A stretch of 39,240 nt of DNA, taken from contig JASBSY010000008.1 of NCBI GenBank assembly GCA_030148705.1, positions 1 through 39,240 on the forward strand, written 5' to 3'. Origin of the DNA: Pukyongia sp. (GTDB lineage Bacteria; Bacteroidota; Bacteroidia; Flavobacteriales; Flavobacteriaceae). The number at the start of each line of letters is the position of its first letter. The stretch's first letter is position 1. Under the pieces are notes generated by a model. That model was given only the letters and a program-made list of their open reading frames with translations, searched no databases and had not been told where the DNA came from. Positions 7,798-16,401 of this stretch are shown one piece after another. The position numbers and the translations under genes are program-made.

Positions 7798-7992
7798 ATG
7801 GTGGACCTTATTTATCATATAATAAAAACCGGGCTGGTCGCATTTGCGGTAATTGTGCTTGGAAAGCATATCCTCATGGAACCGGTTGCCGGCTTCACTT
7901 TTGTGATGATAGTCTTGGTATTAGGCATAGCTCTTATAACCGGGCTTCATAAGTTAACAAACGACCTCAGCCAGACTGGAAATGGCAGCTAA
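7798..7992 (+). CDS. Small two-helix membrane protein
   Basis: 64 residues with two predicted membrane spans (roughly residues 6-22 and 32-50, the latter FVMIVLVLGIALITGL) joined by a short loop (LGKHILMEPVAG). No family recognised. It lies 9 bp after the preceding hypothetical gene and just before a strong terminator at 8024-8068, so it is the end of that transcript. Confidence 0.55.
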   Translation: MVDLIYHIIKTGLVAFAVIVLGKHILMEPVAGFTFVMIVLVLGIALITGLHKLTNDLSQTGNGS

Positions 7993-8023
7993 CAGCTAAA
8001 ATTTAAATATGAGCCTTTTCCTG

Positions 8024-8068
8024 AATCCTATGGTATTCGATTTTGATTTCGATAAATAGGATTTTTTT
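8024..8068 (+). terminator. Terminator after the small membrane protein, with alternative pairing
   Basis: AATCCTAT (8024-8031) pairs with ATAGGATT (8056-8063), with a nested TAT(T)CGA/TCGATA stem inside and seven T at 8062-8068. The segment TATTCGAT (8034-8041) inside the hairpin is also perfectly complementary to ATCGAATA at 8072-8079, so a competing fold is possible. Confidence 0.75.
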
Positions 8069-8266
8069 AGTATCGAATAGTTCAAAAATAATTAACATTT
8101 TATCAAATATTTTGGTAGTTGAACTGTTATTTTATTCCGAAAAACGAACATATTCTCTTAATCTCCTTCCGAAAATTTTAATTCACTACATTTAAATTTA
8201 GGCTCAGAATGCGATAATGTTTTGAGCAACAGGAACGTAGAAGGTTTACACAAAATATACCCCTGC

Positions 8267-10429
8267 ATGATGAAAAAATTACTATTGTCATTTACAATGT
8301 GCTGCTTAATTTCAGGGTTGGTTGCACAAGTGAGTTATATTGGCAAACAATACGAAAATGGTAATATCCATTATACCGGATCCCTTTCCGGCTCGGAAGA
8401 AACAGGACTTTGGAAATTTTATCATGAAAACGGGAAACTCGAATCTGTTGGTTATTATGCAAATGGCAAAAGAGTGGGTGAGTGGAAGTTTTTCGATGAA
8501 AACGGGAATCTTGAATCTGTTGGTACTTATGTAAACGGGAGAAAAAGTGGAGATTGGAAATATTACGATGCTCAGGGAGCCTTAATTGATAATTCCGCCG
8601 CCTTAAGTAATAATATTGAGGCAGAAATCGATCCGGTTAGCCTCGAAAGTGAGCTCGATCGAATGCAAAGTAATATTAAATCAACCATTACAGTCGACCA
8701 AATTGGTGCAGACAGCCCGGAGGCTGTAAACCGTGCGGAACAAAGTTTCGACCGGGAGACATTTCTCGATGATTCTTCGGCCTTTGTATCTTCTCCAACG
8801 TCCGGAGGTGCTTTGGGCACCACAGACAACGAGGACTTGAAACGACAATTGGCCGAAAAAGAAAATGCCCTCCAGAATGAGGCGGCATATGCATCATACC
8901 TCAAAAAGGAATTAGAAGAACGCCTGGTACGCGTTAAGAAACTGGAGGCAATAATTGAAATGAATAATAATGCTGCAAACAAGGTAGCTGCTTCCAGGGA
9001 TGTTGCAATAAAGGAAAATCAAGCAAAAGAACAGGCACTCAGGGAAGCTGCAGAAAAAGAGGCGCGACTAGAAGAAGCCGCCAAAAAGGAGTTAGCCTTA
9101 AAAGAAGCTGCCTTAAAAGAGGCGGCTCTCATAGAAACCGAATTACAACTGGCCCAACAACGGGAAGCCGTTTTAAAGGAATCCGCTCAAAAAGAAGCAG
9201 CACTCAAGGAGGCTGCTCTTCGGGAGGCCGCATTGAAAGAAACGGCCCTTAAAGAAGCGGCATTAAAAGAAGCAGCTCTTAAAGAAGCCGCCGAAAAGGA
9301 AGCTGCTTTACGTGAAGCCGCAATTCGCGAAGCTGAATTAAAAGAAGCTGCGTTAAGGGAAGCCGCTGAAAAGGAAGCGGCATTAAGAAAAATTGCGGAA
9401 AATGAAGCCGCTCTCAAGGAAGCTGCTTTGAGAGAAGCAGCTCTTAAAGAAGAAGCTTTAAGAAAGGCAGAAGAAAAAGAGGCTGCACTCAAAGCTGCCG
9501 CTGAAAAAGAGGCCGCCGAGAAAGAAGCCGCCCTCAAGGCTGCTGCCGAGAAGGAAGCTGCACTCAAAGCCGCTGCGGAAAAAGAGGCTGCATTAAAAGC
9601 TGCCGCTGAAAAACAAGCCGCTGAGAAAGAAGCCGCCCTCAAGGCTGCTGCTGAGAAGGAAGTTGCACTCAAGGCCGCAGCAGAGAAAGAGGCCGCACTA
9701 ATGACGACTGCAGAAAAAGTACCGTCCAATTCGGATGAGAAGCTCACCGGAACGGTTACTTATAAAGTAGAGCGGGGAGATTATTTAGGAAAGATAGCAG
9801 CTAAGTTTGATGTAAGTATTGAGGAAATCAGAGAATGGAATTCACTTAGTGGTGACAAGATTAAGATCGGTCAGAGTCTGGAAATTTACCCCGAAAAAGA
9901 TATTACGGAAACTGATAATATTACAAAGCCCGCTCAGAACATAGTGACTGAGGAATCAACCCGAGATAATACTGAACCGGAATTGTCTAATAATACAACC
10001 ATCTCCTTTATTGAAAATGCCAAAGGTTATTACAAGGATGGAAAATTGAGGGATGTTGGAAATTACAAGAACAATTTAAAAACCGGAGAATGGAAATATT
10101 ATCACCCTAACGGGGAGTTGTTATATATTGGTGAATTTATAAATGGAGAGGAATCAGGACCGTGGAAATTCTATCATGACAATGGCAAACTCGAATCGGA
10201 AGGGACATATAGCGAAGGTTTAAAAACAGGGCTCTGGACTTCCTACTATTCGAATGGAATGCTGAAATCGGTTGGTGAATTCAAGAATGGAGAGATTACC
10301 GGTTACTGGAAGTATTATCACGAGAACGGACAAATAGCTTCAGAAGGGAATTACCAAAACCTGAAACGCACCGGAAAGTGGCTCATTTACGATGAAGAAG
10401 GAACCCTGGAAACAACTAAATATTATTAA
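8267..10429 (+). CDS. Secreted YwqK/MORN-repeat, coiled-coil, LysM protein
   Basis: The start is taken at ATG 8267, because it opens a good signal peptide (MMKKLLLSFTMCCLISGLVA); an in-frame TTG at 8222 would only add a charged tail. The 720 residues split into four parts. Residues 27-107 hold repeats of the type ENGKLESVGYYANGKRVGEW (YwqK/MORN-like). Residues ~185-485 are a Glu/Ala/Lys-rich helix resembling TolA-type coiled coils (units such as EKEAALKAAA). Residues ~497-540 form a LysM domain (YKVERGDYLGKIAAKFDVSI), a peptidoglycan binder. Residues ~587-720 hold a second set of YwqK repeats. It probably sits in the periplasm bound to peptidoglycan, with the repeats as binding modules; function unknown. 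Confidence 0.85.
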   Translation: MMKKLLLSFTMCCLISGLVAQVSYIGKQYENGNIHYTGSLSGSEETGLWKFYHENGKLESVGYYANGKRVGEWKFFDENGNLESVGTYVNGRKSGDWKYYDAQGALIDNSAALSNNIEAEIDPVSLESELDRMQSNIKSTITVDQIGADSPEAVNRAEQSFDRETFLDDSSAFVSSPTSGGALGTTDNEDLKRQLAEKENALQNEAAYASYLKKELEERLVRVKKLEAIIEMNNNAANKVAASRDVAIKENQAKEQALREAAEKEARLEEAAKKELALKEAALKEAALIETELQLAQQREAVLKESAQKEAALKEAALREAALKETALKEAALKEAALKEAAEKEAALREAAIREAELKEAALREAAEKEAALRKIAENEAALKEAALREAALKEEALRKAEEKEAALKAAAEKEAAEKEAALKAAAEKEAALKAAAEKEAALKAAAEKQAAEKEAALKAAAEKEVALKAAAEKEAALMTTAEKVPSNSDEKLTGTVTYKVERGDYLGKIAAKFDVSIEEIREWNSLSGDKIKIGQSLEIYPEKDITETDNITKPAQNIVTEESTRDNTEPELSNNTTISFIENAKGYYKDGKLRDVGNYKNNLKTGEWKYYHPNGELLYIGEFINGEESGPWKFYHDNGKLESEGTYSEGLKTGLWTSYYSNGMLKSVGEFKNGEITGYWKYYHENGQIASEGNYQNLKRTGKWLIYDEEGTLETTKYY
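9030..9720 (+). repeat. Degenerate in-frame tandem repeats coding an Ala/Glu-rich helix
   Basis: The coding DNA is built from GAA/GCC/GCT/AAA codons in units of about 15-30 bp giving KEAAL, KEAALREAA and EKEAALKAAA. The 3' part (about 9480-9700) is the most regular, suggesting recent unit expansion. The opposite strand has a long open frame as a by-product. Copy number may vary between strains. Confidence 0.7.
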
Positions 10430-10577
10430 AACCTGCTCGCTAGGTTAATCTACACCAAACCTTAAGAATTCAGCGTCAGGCCTTAACAAACTTTATCGTT
10501 TCATCACGAATAATTATGAATTTTTTAGGGAGGTAACGCCGTTGTCGTACTTATTTTTATTAGTAAATACGAGCATT

Positions 10578-11078
10578 ATGAGCACAGAAAATTTATACGA
10601 TAGCAAGGCCTTGGAAAAAATAAGGGAAATGGCAACCAAAATAGATTTTTGTATGTTGGCCACTAAGTTAACCTCAAAACCGCTCAGCGTGGTTCCCATG
10701 AGCACCAAGAAGGTTGACGAACAAGGTGCAATTTGGTTTCTCAGCGCAGCTGATAGTGAGCATAACCACAATATAGAATTAGATCCCGATATTCAGCTGA
10801 TGTATTCAAAGCCTGGTGATTTTTCCTTTTTAAGCGTTTACGGGCAAGCGTCTATTTCAAGAGATCAGACCATATTAGAAGAACTTTACGACAAATTGGA
10901 CGACAACTGGTTCGAAGGCGTGAAGGATCCTAATCTTAGCGCCATAAAATTCCTTCCGCGAGAAGCGTATTACTGGGATGCTAAATACAACAAAGTTGTA
11001 ACCCTCTTCAAAATGGCTGTAAGCGCAATTACCAATAGTGAAACGGATGTATCGGTAGAGGGAAGAATGAAAGTATAA
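10578..11078 (+). CDS. Pyridoxamine 5'-phosphate oxidase-like general stress protein
   Basis: ATG 10578 is chosen over an upstream in-frame start because MSTENLYDSKALEKIREMAT is the usual opening. The 166 residues match the general stress protein 26 group of split-barrel flavin-binding proteins: DFCMLATKLTSKPLSVVPMS, then IWFLSAADSEHNHNI, and a C-terminal PREAYYWDAK. They bind FMN or FAD and are linked to stress, but the reaction is unknown. It is monocistronic, followed by the convergent DUF2306 gene. Confidence 0.85.
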   Translation: MSTENLYDSKALEKIREMATKIDFCMLATKLTSKPLSVVPMSTKKVDEQGAIWFLSAADSEHNHNIELDPDIQLMYSKPGDFSFLSVYGQASISRDQTILEELYDKLDDNWFEGVKDPNLSAIKFLPREAYYWDAKYNKVVTLFKMAVSAITNSETDVSVEGRMKV

Positions 11079-11193
11079 AAAGATCTATAGTTGGAATTTT
11101 TCATAAGATTCTTTTAAAATTAGAAGAATTCGCTTTTATATCCTTGTCTTTAAACAACATTTAAGGAAACAGAGGACCTGGGAATATTATGTT

Positions 11194-11859
11194 CTAGAGG
11201 TTTGTGAAAGTTTCCTTTTCTATTCTTCTTTTCTTTCTGTCGGCACTGATCCACCATTCGAGCAGCAGAAAATGTATCAGGAAACCGATTACAAATGAAA
11301 TTCCCATAGATTCTTTTACGCTGTAATCAAAGAATACAATCCCGAATATCATAACTCCCCGGATGGTAGCAATTGAAAGAGAGACAAAAAATACCCTTCG
11401 CACCCAGTAGCTGTGCTCAATTATTTTCTTTGCCTTTATCGATGTATAGGCTTTTAGGGTGGAGAACAAAATAAACGTTCCAAAGACAAGGGTGGCAACC
11501 GACTCTAAATAATTGCCAAATGGGTAGAATATTGCAATTATGATCGCAGAACACGATACGAATAGGCTGGTTATCAAAAATATCTTTCCAATCAACCTGT
11601 GGGCCTTGATAAAATTCCTTCGAAAATAGGGTGTAAGCTGAAATGCACCGGTAAGCAGGAATAACATGCCTAAAACAACGTGGGTGTACATCAGGTTCGG
11701 GAAAGCAGTGTAATGAAGATGATACGAGTCGTCATCAAAAAGTTCCGGATGAGCAGCGGCCAATTCCAAATCGCCAATCCTTCCTACGGACTCGCCTAAT
11801 GCGAAGAGCACAAGTAATGCGGATAGCAGTATGAATACTGAAGTAATTGTTTTATTCAT
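11194..11859 (-). CDS. DUF2306 family membrane protein
   Basis: 221 residues with several membrane spans. Conserved signs of DUF2306 are the His in MYTHVVLGMLFLLTGAFQL, the KAHRLIGKIFLITSL segment, and a late EHSYWVRR. The paired His residues in membrane helices resemble heme-binding b-type proteins, but this is not proven. It is the last gene of a tight minus-strand run: 27 bp after the beta-propeller lipoprotein gene. A more distant protein of similar plan is encoded at 24427-25161. Confidence 0.75.
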   Translation of the reverse strand: MNKTITSVFILLSALLVLFALGESVGRIGDLELAAAHPELFDDDSYHLHYTAFPNLMYTHVVLGMLFLLTGAFQLTPYFRRNFIKAHRLIGKIFLITSLFVSCSAIIIAIFYPFGNYLESVATLVFGTFILFSTLKAYTSIKAKKIIEHSYWVRRVFFVSLSIATIRGVMIFGIVFFDYSVKESMGISFVIGFLIHFLLLEWWISADRKKRRIEKETFTNL

Positions 11860-11886
11860 CTGTTGTGATTCCCCGGGCAGGATCCG

Positions 11887-12816
11887 TTAATTGCCATCCC
11901 CGTAACTTTTCTTCCATGCAGGTGCGACATTGCGCCCGTCGGTGTTGGTCAATTGTACACGTTCTTTGGTCTCTACGTTAATTTTCCAAATATTAAAAGT
12001 ATTCTTAGTGCCGGCCGTATAGACCAACCATTTGCCATCCGGAGACCAATCGGGCGAATAGCATTCGGTTGCTTCTTCGGTTAAATTATAGAGGCCACTG
12101 CCGTCTGCATTCATTATAAAAAGATCGAACGTTTCACCAGTTAGCCCGTAGAACGCAATTCGTTTTCCATCGGGAGAGAATTTTGCGCCTGAATCATAGC
12201 CGGTTTTGTGGGTGAGTCTGCGGAGATTGCTGCCATCGGCATTTATAATATGAATCTCCCCGTTGGCGGCATGGGTTGTATCGGCCGGGTCACGCAGCTG
12301 ACGTGTAAATACTATTTCATTTCCGTTGGGGGACCAGGCCGGACTCTCTTCATAGGCTGTATTGGATGTAAGGGCCCGTACATTCGAACCATCTTTTCGC
12401 ATTATATACATATTCCGGCTAAGTGTATCGCGCCCGCTCATAAAGACGATCGAATTGCCATCGGGAGCGTTTACCGGTAAAACATCGGCTTTCGGATGAT
12501 CGGTCAGGCGAATCAAGTTAGTCCCATCCGGATGCATCGAATAGATTTCAGCATTTCCGTCTCTTTCCGAATAAAAATAAATTAATGAACCGTCTGCAGA
12601 CCAGGAAGGGCTGAAATCGACCGAATCGTGCTTGCTGATATTCTTAACATGCTCGCCTTTAAAATCCATTGTATATATTTCATAGTTCCCGTCTCTGTTC
12701 GATACAAACACGATCTCCTGCTGGGATGCAGCCTCGGCAGTAGGATGCTTTTCATTATTCGAATTCTGGCAGGCGGTAAGCAAAAGAGCTACTGACAGAA
12801 TCTTTAAATATTTCAT
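11887..12816 (-). CDS. TolB/PD40-type beta-propeller lipoprotein
   Basis: The start is set at 12816, where MKYLKILSVALLLTAC gives a lipoprotein signal (lipidated Cys16); the longer ORF would bury it and overlap the gene upstream. About six WD40-like PD40 units follow, each of the form FVSNRDGNYEIYTMD...SPSWSADG. This gives a propeller like TolB or the N-terminal part of peptidases of the S9 family, but no peptidase domain follows. It is likely a periplasmic or surface binding protein. It lies 31 bp downstream of a DUF6090 gene and 27 bp upstream of DUF2306. Confidence 0.85.
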   Translation of the reverse strand: MKYLKILSVALLLTACQNSNNEKHPTAEAASQQEIVFVSNRDGNYEIYTMDFKGEHVKNISKHDSVDFSPSWSADGSLIYFYSERDGNAEIYSMHPDGTNLIRLTDHPKADVLPVNAPDGNSIVFMSGRDTLSRNMYIMRKDGSNVRALTSNTAYEESPAWSPNGNEIVFTRQLRDPADTTHAANGEIHIINADGSNLRRLTHKTGYDSGAKFSPDGKRIAFYGLTGETFDLFIMNADGSGLYNLTEEATECYSPDWSPDGKWLVYTAGTKNTFNIWKINVETKERVQLTNTDGRNVAPAWKKSYGDGN

Positions 12817-12847
12817 TGGTATAAAAAAAGTTTTGTCGGTTTTGGTG

Positions 12848-13612
12848 TTAATTATCATGTTGTTCCTTGCTAATTAAATTCAAAATAATATCGGACGATT
12901 CGAGCAGCTCATTGTAAAAATCACGAAGTGCAATACTCTGAAAATATCTTGAGACCAATAAAGGCTCCAGTTTTTTGTCCTCTTGAAGCTTTTTTTCATC
13001 TACCGGCGTTGTGGGCCTCGGATCATCTTTGTAGAAGGACCTTATAAAGTCCCAACTGTTGTCTTTTTGAAATACTTCCGGATATTCGTTGTTGAGGTGA
13101 TTCTCATATTTTGTCTGAATCTGTGTATTTGAAATATTCTCCCGCTCATTTGTCCGTTCAATGAGGGAGTAATAATTAAGAACAGCTGTTTGGAGTTCAG
13201 TATCGAGTGCCGGAATCTCGTTCGATTGCGTAATGGTTTCTATCGCATTGGTGTTCGGACTGAATTGATATTCCAATAGCAGTTTTATTAGGTATTCTTT
13301 GGTGCGATCGTTTACGGGAATATTCGTCCTTATCTGCTGCATGGACGAATCGGCGAAATGGACATTATCGATCATATTCTGCCTAAGCAGTTTTAACTGA
13401 ACTTGGTCTTCGAGCAAATTCTGCTTGAGAATTGCCAGGTGACTGTCTACCGAACGATCAATTTTCTTTGACTCGTTCCAGTTATTGATTTGTAAGGCGA
13501 TGAGAATTCCGATGACAACCAGGATGATTTCGCCTGTCGCGTATAACAAATATCGGCCAAGTTTATTTTCTATAAGCAAGCGATGACGAATTCGTCTGAA
13601 AAATTTTATCAT
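12848..13612 (-). CDS. DUF6090 family membrane protein
   Basis: ATG 13612 opens the family signature MIKFFRRIRHRLLIENKLGR and then GEIILVVIGILIALQINNWN, a single membrane helix; a longer ORF start at 13657 is unlikely. The remaining ~200 residues of a 254-residue protein are helical and charged, with no enzyme motif. DUF6090 proteins are abundant in Flavobacteriia and of unknown function. A paralogue is at 29456-30175 with the same N-terminal 50 residues and a different tail. Probably in one transcript with the propeller lipoprotein. Confidence 0.85.
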   Translation of the reverse strand: MIKFFRRIRHRLLIENKLGRYLLYATGEIILVVIGILIALQINNWNESKKIDRSVDSHLAILKQNLLEDQVQLKLLRQNMIDNVHFADSSMQQIRTNIPVNDRTKEYLIKLLLEYQFSPNTNAIETITQSNEIPALDTELQTAVLNYYSLIERTNERENISNTQIQTKYENHLNNEYPEVFQKDNSWDFIRSFYKDDPRPTTPVDEKKLQEDKKLEPLLVSRYFQSIALRDFYNELLESSDIILNLISKEQHDN

Positions 13613-13711
13613 AGGTGCAAGGTTGATCAGAATCCGAGCAATGAAAATCTCCTGCATGCAGAAGCTGTTTCCTTGAAGTTAAATTACGTTTTTTTTATAA
13701 TACGCAGGGCA

Positions 13712-14344
13712 TCAATGGTGTTTCAACCTAATTTTTAGCTCGATTTCTTTATCTACCAGGGTCTTATCCGCAAGACTTCCCTTATAACCAATATTCCATT
13801 TAAACCTGTCGAAGACAAAGTTTGTCTCGAAGATCTTTTCCGAATACACTGCGGTAAATTCGATGGCATGCGTAATTTGTTTGATGGTAAGGTTGCCCTT
13901 AACCCTAATGCTATCTGTACGCGTATTTTCAATACTGGTAAAATCAAAGCCGGCCTTCGGATAGGTTTCGATCTCGAAAAAGTCGGAACTTTTCAGGTGG
14001 TCGTTCAAACGTTTTCGCGGTACTGGTTCGTGTTCCGGGATATCTGTAACAGCCAGGGTGGACATATCGACTAAGAAGCTACCTCCTTTTAGTTGTCCCT
14101 GTTGAATGATAAAGTAGCCGTCTTCAAATTCGACCGTGCCTTCATGCTTACCGGCACCGTACATTTTAGTTCCTTTCCAATTAATGATAGATCTGTTGAG
14201 ATCTATTCGAACTGTATCTCCGGAAATGGTTTGAGAACCGGTAATTGCGCTGCCGGGAACGACACGCTGAGTTGTAGCTCCGGGCCGATTCTTGCAGGAG
14301 GAGATAATTAAAACCGACAGAATAATTATTAGAAACCTAATCAT
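13712..14344 (-). CDS. YceI family lipoprotein
   Basis: 210 residues. A lipoprotein signal (MIRFLIIILSVLIISSC) precedes a YceI beta-barrel: SIINWKGTKMYGAGKHEGTV, FLVDMSTLAVTD, HLKSSDFFEIETYPKAG and a late FKWNIGYKGSL. YceI proteins bind lipophilic ligands in the envelope. Its start overlaps the end of the dioxygenase-like gene by 8 bases (ATGATTAG), so they are translationally coupled and likely act on the same ligand or pathway. It is a paralogue of the protein at 3973-4539. Confidence 0.88.
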   Translation of the reverse strand: MIRFLIIILSVLIISSCKNRPGATTQRVVPGSAITGSQTISGDTVRIDLNRSIINWKGTKMYGAGKHEGTVEFEDGYFIIQQGQLKGGSFLVDMSTLAVTDIPEHEPVPRKRLNDHLKSSDFFEIETYPKAGFDFTSIENTRTDSIRVKGNLTIKQITHAIEFTAVYSEKIFETNFVFDRFKWNIGYKGSLADKTLVDKEIELKIRLKHH

Positions 14345-14969
14345 AGTTTGGAATGTTATGACCCAGGATAAGATCCCGTTCTGCTATGTACAAATCACCT
14401 TGTTTCTTAAGATCAAGTAATCCGGAGCTCCCGCCCCGTGGGGCGGAGGGATTAATTTCATTTTCTGTTAGCAGGCGGTCTCCTGTAAAATGACAACTGT
14501 CCAGGTAATAATATTTTCCGTTTGGCTCAAGGATTGTATAATGAATATGGGCAGGGTCGGTTCGGTTAGGGTAGGGCGCAGGCTTCAGCGTATAGAAGGC
14601 GTAGTGTCCATTCTTGTCTGTTTTTAACCAGGTTCTTATATATCCGTGATGTCTTTCCCAGCCCTGTGGGTCTTCTCCGGGTGGATAAATTCCGTCCTGA
14701 TCCGTATGATAAACGTATAAAATAACGTTGGGGGCAGGGGTTTTACCGTCGGGTTTATAGATGGTTCCCGAAACTTTTATTTTGGCACCCTCTTCAGAAA
14801 AGCCCGGCAAGGTATCTGTCGAGGATAATGTTCTTTCTCCGAACTCAAACACTGCTTCGCAGCCTTCACAGGGTGCTCCCACGAGCTTTGGAGTGTTTGT
14901 ACCATCGGTTTGCGATTTACAGGAATGAATTGAGAACAACAGACAAAACAGAAACAGGGATCGTATCAT
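14337..14969 (-). CDS. Intradiol ring-cleavage dioxygenase-like lipoprotein
   Basis: ATG 14969 begins a lipoprotein signal (MIRSLFLFCLLFSIHSC). The 210-residue protein has the single-domain fold of intradiol dioxygenases, Fe(III) enzymes that split catechols. The likely ligands are all present: Tyr95 (DQDGIY), Tyr133 (PAPYPNR) and His141/His143 (DPAHIHY). An extra CEGC motif sits near residue 34. As a lipoprotein it must act in the envelope, unlike classical cytoplasmic catechol dioxygenases. Overlap with the YceI gene (8 bases) suggests coupled expression. Substrate unknown. Confidence 0.82.
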   Translation of the reverse strand: MIRSLFLFCLLFSIHSCKSQTDGTNTPKLVGAPCEGCEAVFEFGERTLSSTDTLPGFSEEGAKIKVSGTIYKPDGKTPAPNVILYVYHTDQDGIYPPGEDPQGWERHHGYIRTWLKTDKNGHYAFYTLKPAPYPNRTDPAHIHYTILEPNGKYYYLDSCHFTGDRLLTENEINPSAPRGGSSGLLDLKKQGDLYIAERDLILGHNIPNYD

Positions 14970-15112
14970 AATTTTAATATTTAAATACAGCAGGGCAGGG
15001 TTAAAGAGCGGCCACAATGCCCTCACCCTCAATAATATTTAAATATAACGAGATTTTGGTGATTCCCCGGATTATGGACTTATATAAAGAGCAGGCTCCG
15101 ACGGAAAAATTA

Positions 15113-15502
15113 TTACTTCAAGCGAAGTAGCGTTCCTCTGCGCTTCACAATATTCTTATAATCCCACTGGATTTCGCGAGCTTTTTCAAGCCACCTCTGA
15201 AGTTCGGTTTCCTGAATCTCGGTAGCTGAGGTATATCGGTATTCCGCGGCTTTAAACTTGCCATGGGCCGTAAGGGTTGGCTCATTGAACGATTGGCCAC
15301 TCCAGAACAACAATCGCACGCAATCTTTTAGCTTGCTGTAGCCCGCTACGGGATTCCCGTCAAGAAACCAAACAGGATGCGCATGCCATATCTTTCCGTC
15401 TGCATCCGGCAGTCGTTGAGAAATTATCTCTGAAAGACGAACGCAAATTCGACGATCTCCGTCGGGTTGAGAAGCATTATAGTGTGCTATGCCTTTATCC
15501 AT
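15113..15502 (-). CDS. DUF1801 domain protein
   Basis: 129 residues, cytoplasmic. It carries the YdhG/DUF1801-type core: KIWHAHPVWFLDGNPVAGYS, then CVRLLFWSGQSF, a helix, and a basic C-terminus (KNIVKRRGTLLRLK). The fold is known from structural genomics, but no reaction is known. It follows the VOC gene by 34 bp and a SnoaL-like gene further up, forming a three-gene unit of small enzymes or binding proteins. Confidence 0.75.
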   Translation of the reverse strand: MDKGIAHYNASQPDGDRRICVRLSEIISQRLPDADGKIWHAHPVWFLDGNPVAGYSKLKDCVRLLFWSGQSFNEPTLTAHGKFKAAEYRYTSATEIQETELQRWLEKAREIQWDYKNIVKRRGTLLRLK

Positions 15503-15536
15503 ATAATATCTGGAAGTTTAAAATGATAAGATAGTA

Positions 15537-15899
15537 TTATTCCGCCTTAAAATATGGATTATAGATCAATCCTATCACATTCCCCCATGGATCCTTTACC
15601 GTTGCAGTCATTAACTCTCCGCCAACATTCACAGGTTCTTCATTTGCCGTTGCCCCCAGTTCCAAAAGGCGGTCATATTCTTGCTGAATCTCTTCCACTC
15701 CCCAATATGATACAACGCTTTCAGTTTTGATTGTGGTTGGGCTCTTTTCAGGTTGAAGACCTAGTTCATAGCCGCCAATGTTAAATCCAACATAATATGG
15801 CTGGTCGAAATACGGCTTAACTCCAAATGCCCTTCGATACCAATCTTTTGCGAGCTCGATATCTCCTACATTGTAAATCGTTGTCCTTAATCCTAACAT
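15537..15899 (-). CDS. VOC (glyoxalase/bleomycin resistance) family protein
   Basis: 120 residues with the beta-alpha-beta-beta-beta pattern of vicinal oxygen chelate proteins: TTIYNVGDIELAKDWYRRAF at the N-terminus, a middle Gly-rich GFNIGGYELGLQ, and the C-terminal VKDPWGNVIGLIYNP. Such proteins bind a metal and act as lyases, dioxygenases or drug binders. The Glu of the last strand, usual as metal ligand, is replaced (VIGLI), so catalysis is uncertain. It lies between SnoaL-like and DUF1801 genes with gaps of 25 and 34 bp. Confidence 0.85.
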   Translation of the reverse strand: MLGLRTTIYNVGDIELAKDWYRRAFGVKPYFDQPYYVGFNIGGYELGLQPEKSPTTIKTESVVSYWGVEEIQQEYDRLLELGATANEEPVNVGGELMTATVKDPWGNVIGLIYNPYFKAE

Positions 15900-15924
15900 A
15901 TCAGTTGTATTAACCTAAGGCCGC

Positions 15925-16284
15925 TTAGAACAGACCATTTTCGTTGGGGGAATCTTTGGAAATGGGCTGCCCCAGATCCCACAACTCTACAATCTTATCA
16001 TTTTCGAATCTGAAAATATGCACCACAGCTATTTCCATATCTGCCTTGCTAACCAGAGAGTGAGTGATAACCGTGTCCTTATCCTCGTAGCAGTATTTAA
16101 CTTCCACGGCTTTATTCGGACTGCTTTGGTGAGCTTCCTCCATTGCAGTTAGCAGGGCCTGACGACTGCCTTCGAAATACTGGTTGTGGTGGATAAAATC
16201 CTTCGAGACATAATCCCTGAATCCATCACGGACATTCCCCATTCCTACCGCTTTTAAAAATGAAGTTGCTGTCTTCTTTTTCAT
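15925..16284 (-). CDS. SnoaL-like/NTF2-fold protein
   Basis: 119 residues: an N-terminal helix with GNVRDGFRDYVSKDFIHHNQ, then beta strands with DTVITHSLVSKADMEIAVVHIFRF and the closing ENDKIVELWDLGQPI. This is the pattern of SnoaL-type polyketide cyclase-like proteins of the NTF2 fold. It is the first gene of the SnoaL-VOC-DUF1801 unit. These families are often found together as small accessory enzymes; substrate unknown. Confidence 0.82.
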   Translation of the reverse strand: MKKKTATSFLKAVGMGNVRDGFRDYVSKDFIHHNQYFEGSRQALLTAMEEAHQSSPNKAVEVKYCYEDKDTVITHSLVSKADMEIAVVHIFRFENDKIVELWDLGQPISKDSPNENGLF

Positions 16285-16401
16285 GTTTAAGTTGCGTTGA
16301 TGGTGCTATCCAAATTCAATAGTACAGTAAAGTTAAGGTTATAACACAAAAACTAAAGTGAAACTGATGAAAAATGTGATTTTACCATAAATATGTACCG
16401 A

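Noticed and set aside
8222-8266. TTG start for the YwqK/LysM protein
   Set aside because: It adds 15 charged residues before a typical signal peptide; ATG 8267 fits export.
9030-9720. Possible CRISPR array or tandem DNA repeat
   Set aside because: The repeats are in frame, degenerate and without unique spacers of constant length; they encode a helix.
9187-9747. Long minus-strand ORF rich in Ala/Ser/Phe opposite the coiled coil
   Set aside because: It is the antisense of a repeated codon pattern (GAA/GCC/GCT). The plus strand has the signal peptide and recognisable domains in one frame.
12208-12480. Plus-strand ORF inside the beta-propeller gene
   Set aside because: Shadow of the repeated propeller motif; no start context and no motif of its own.
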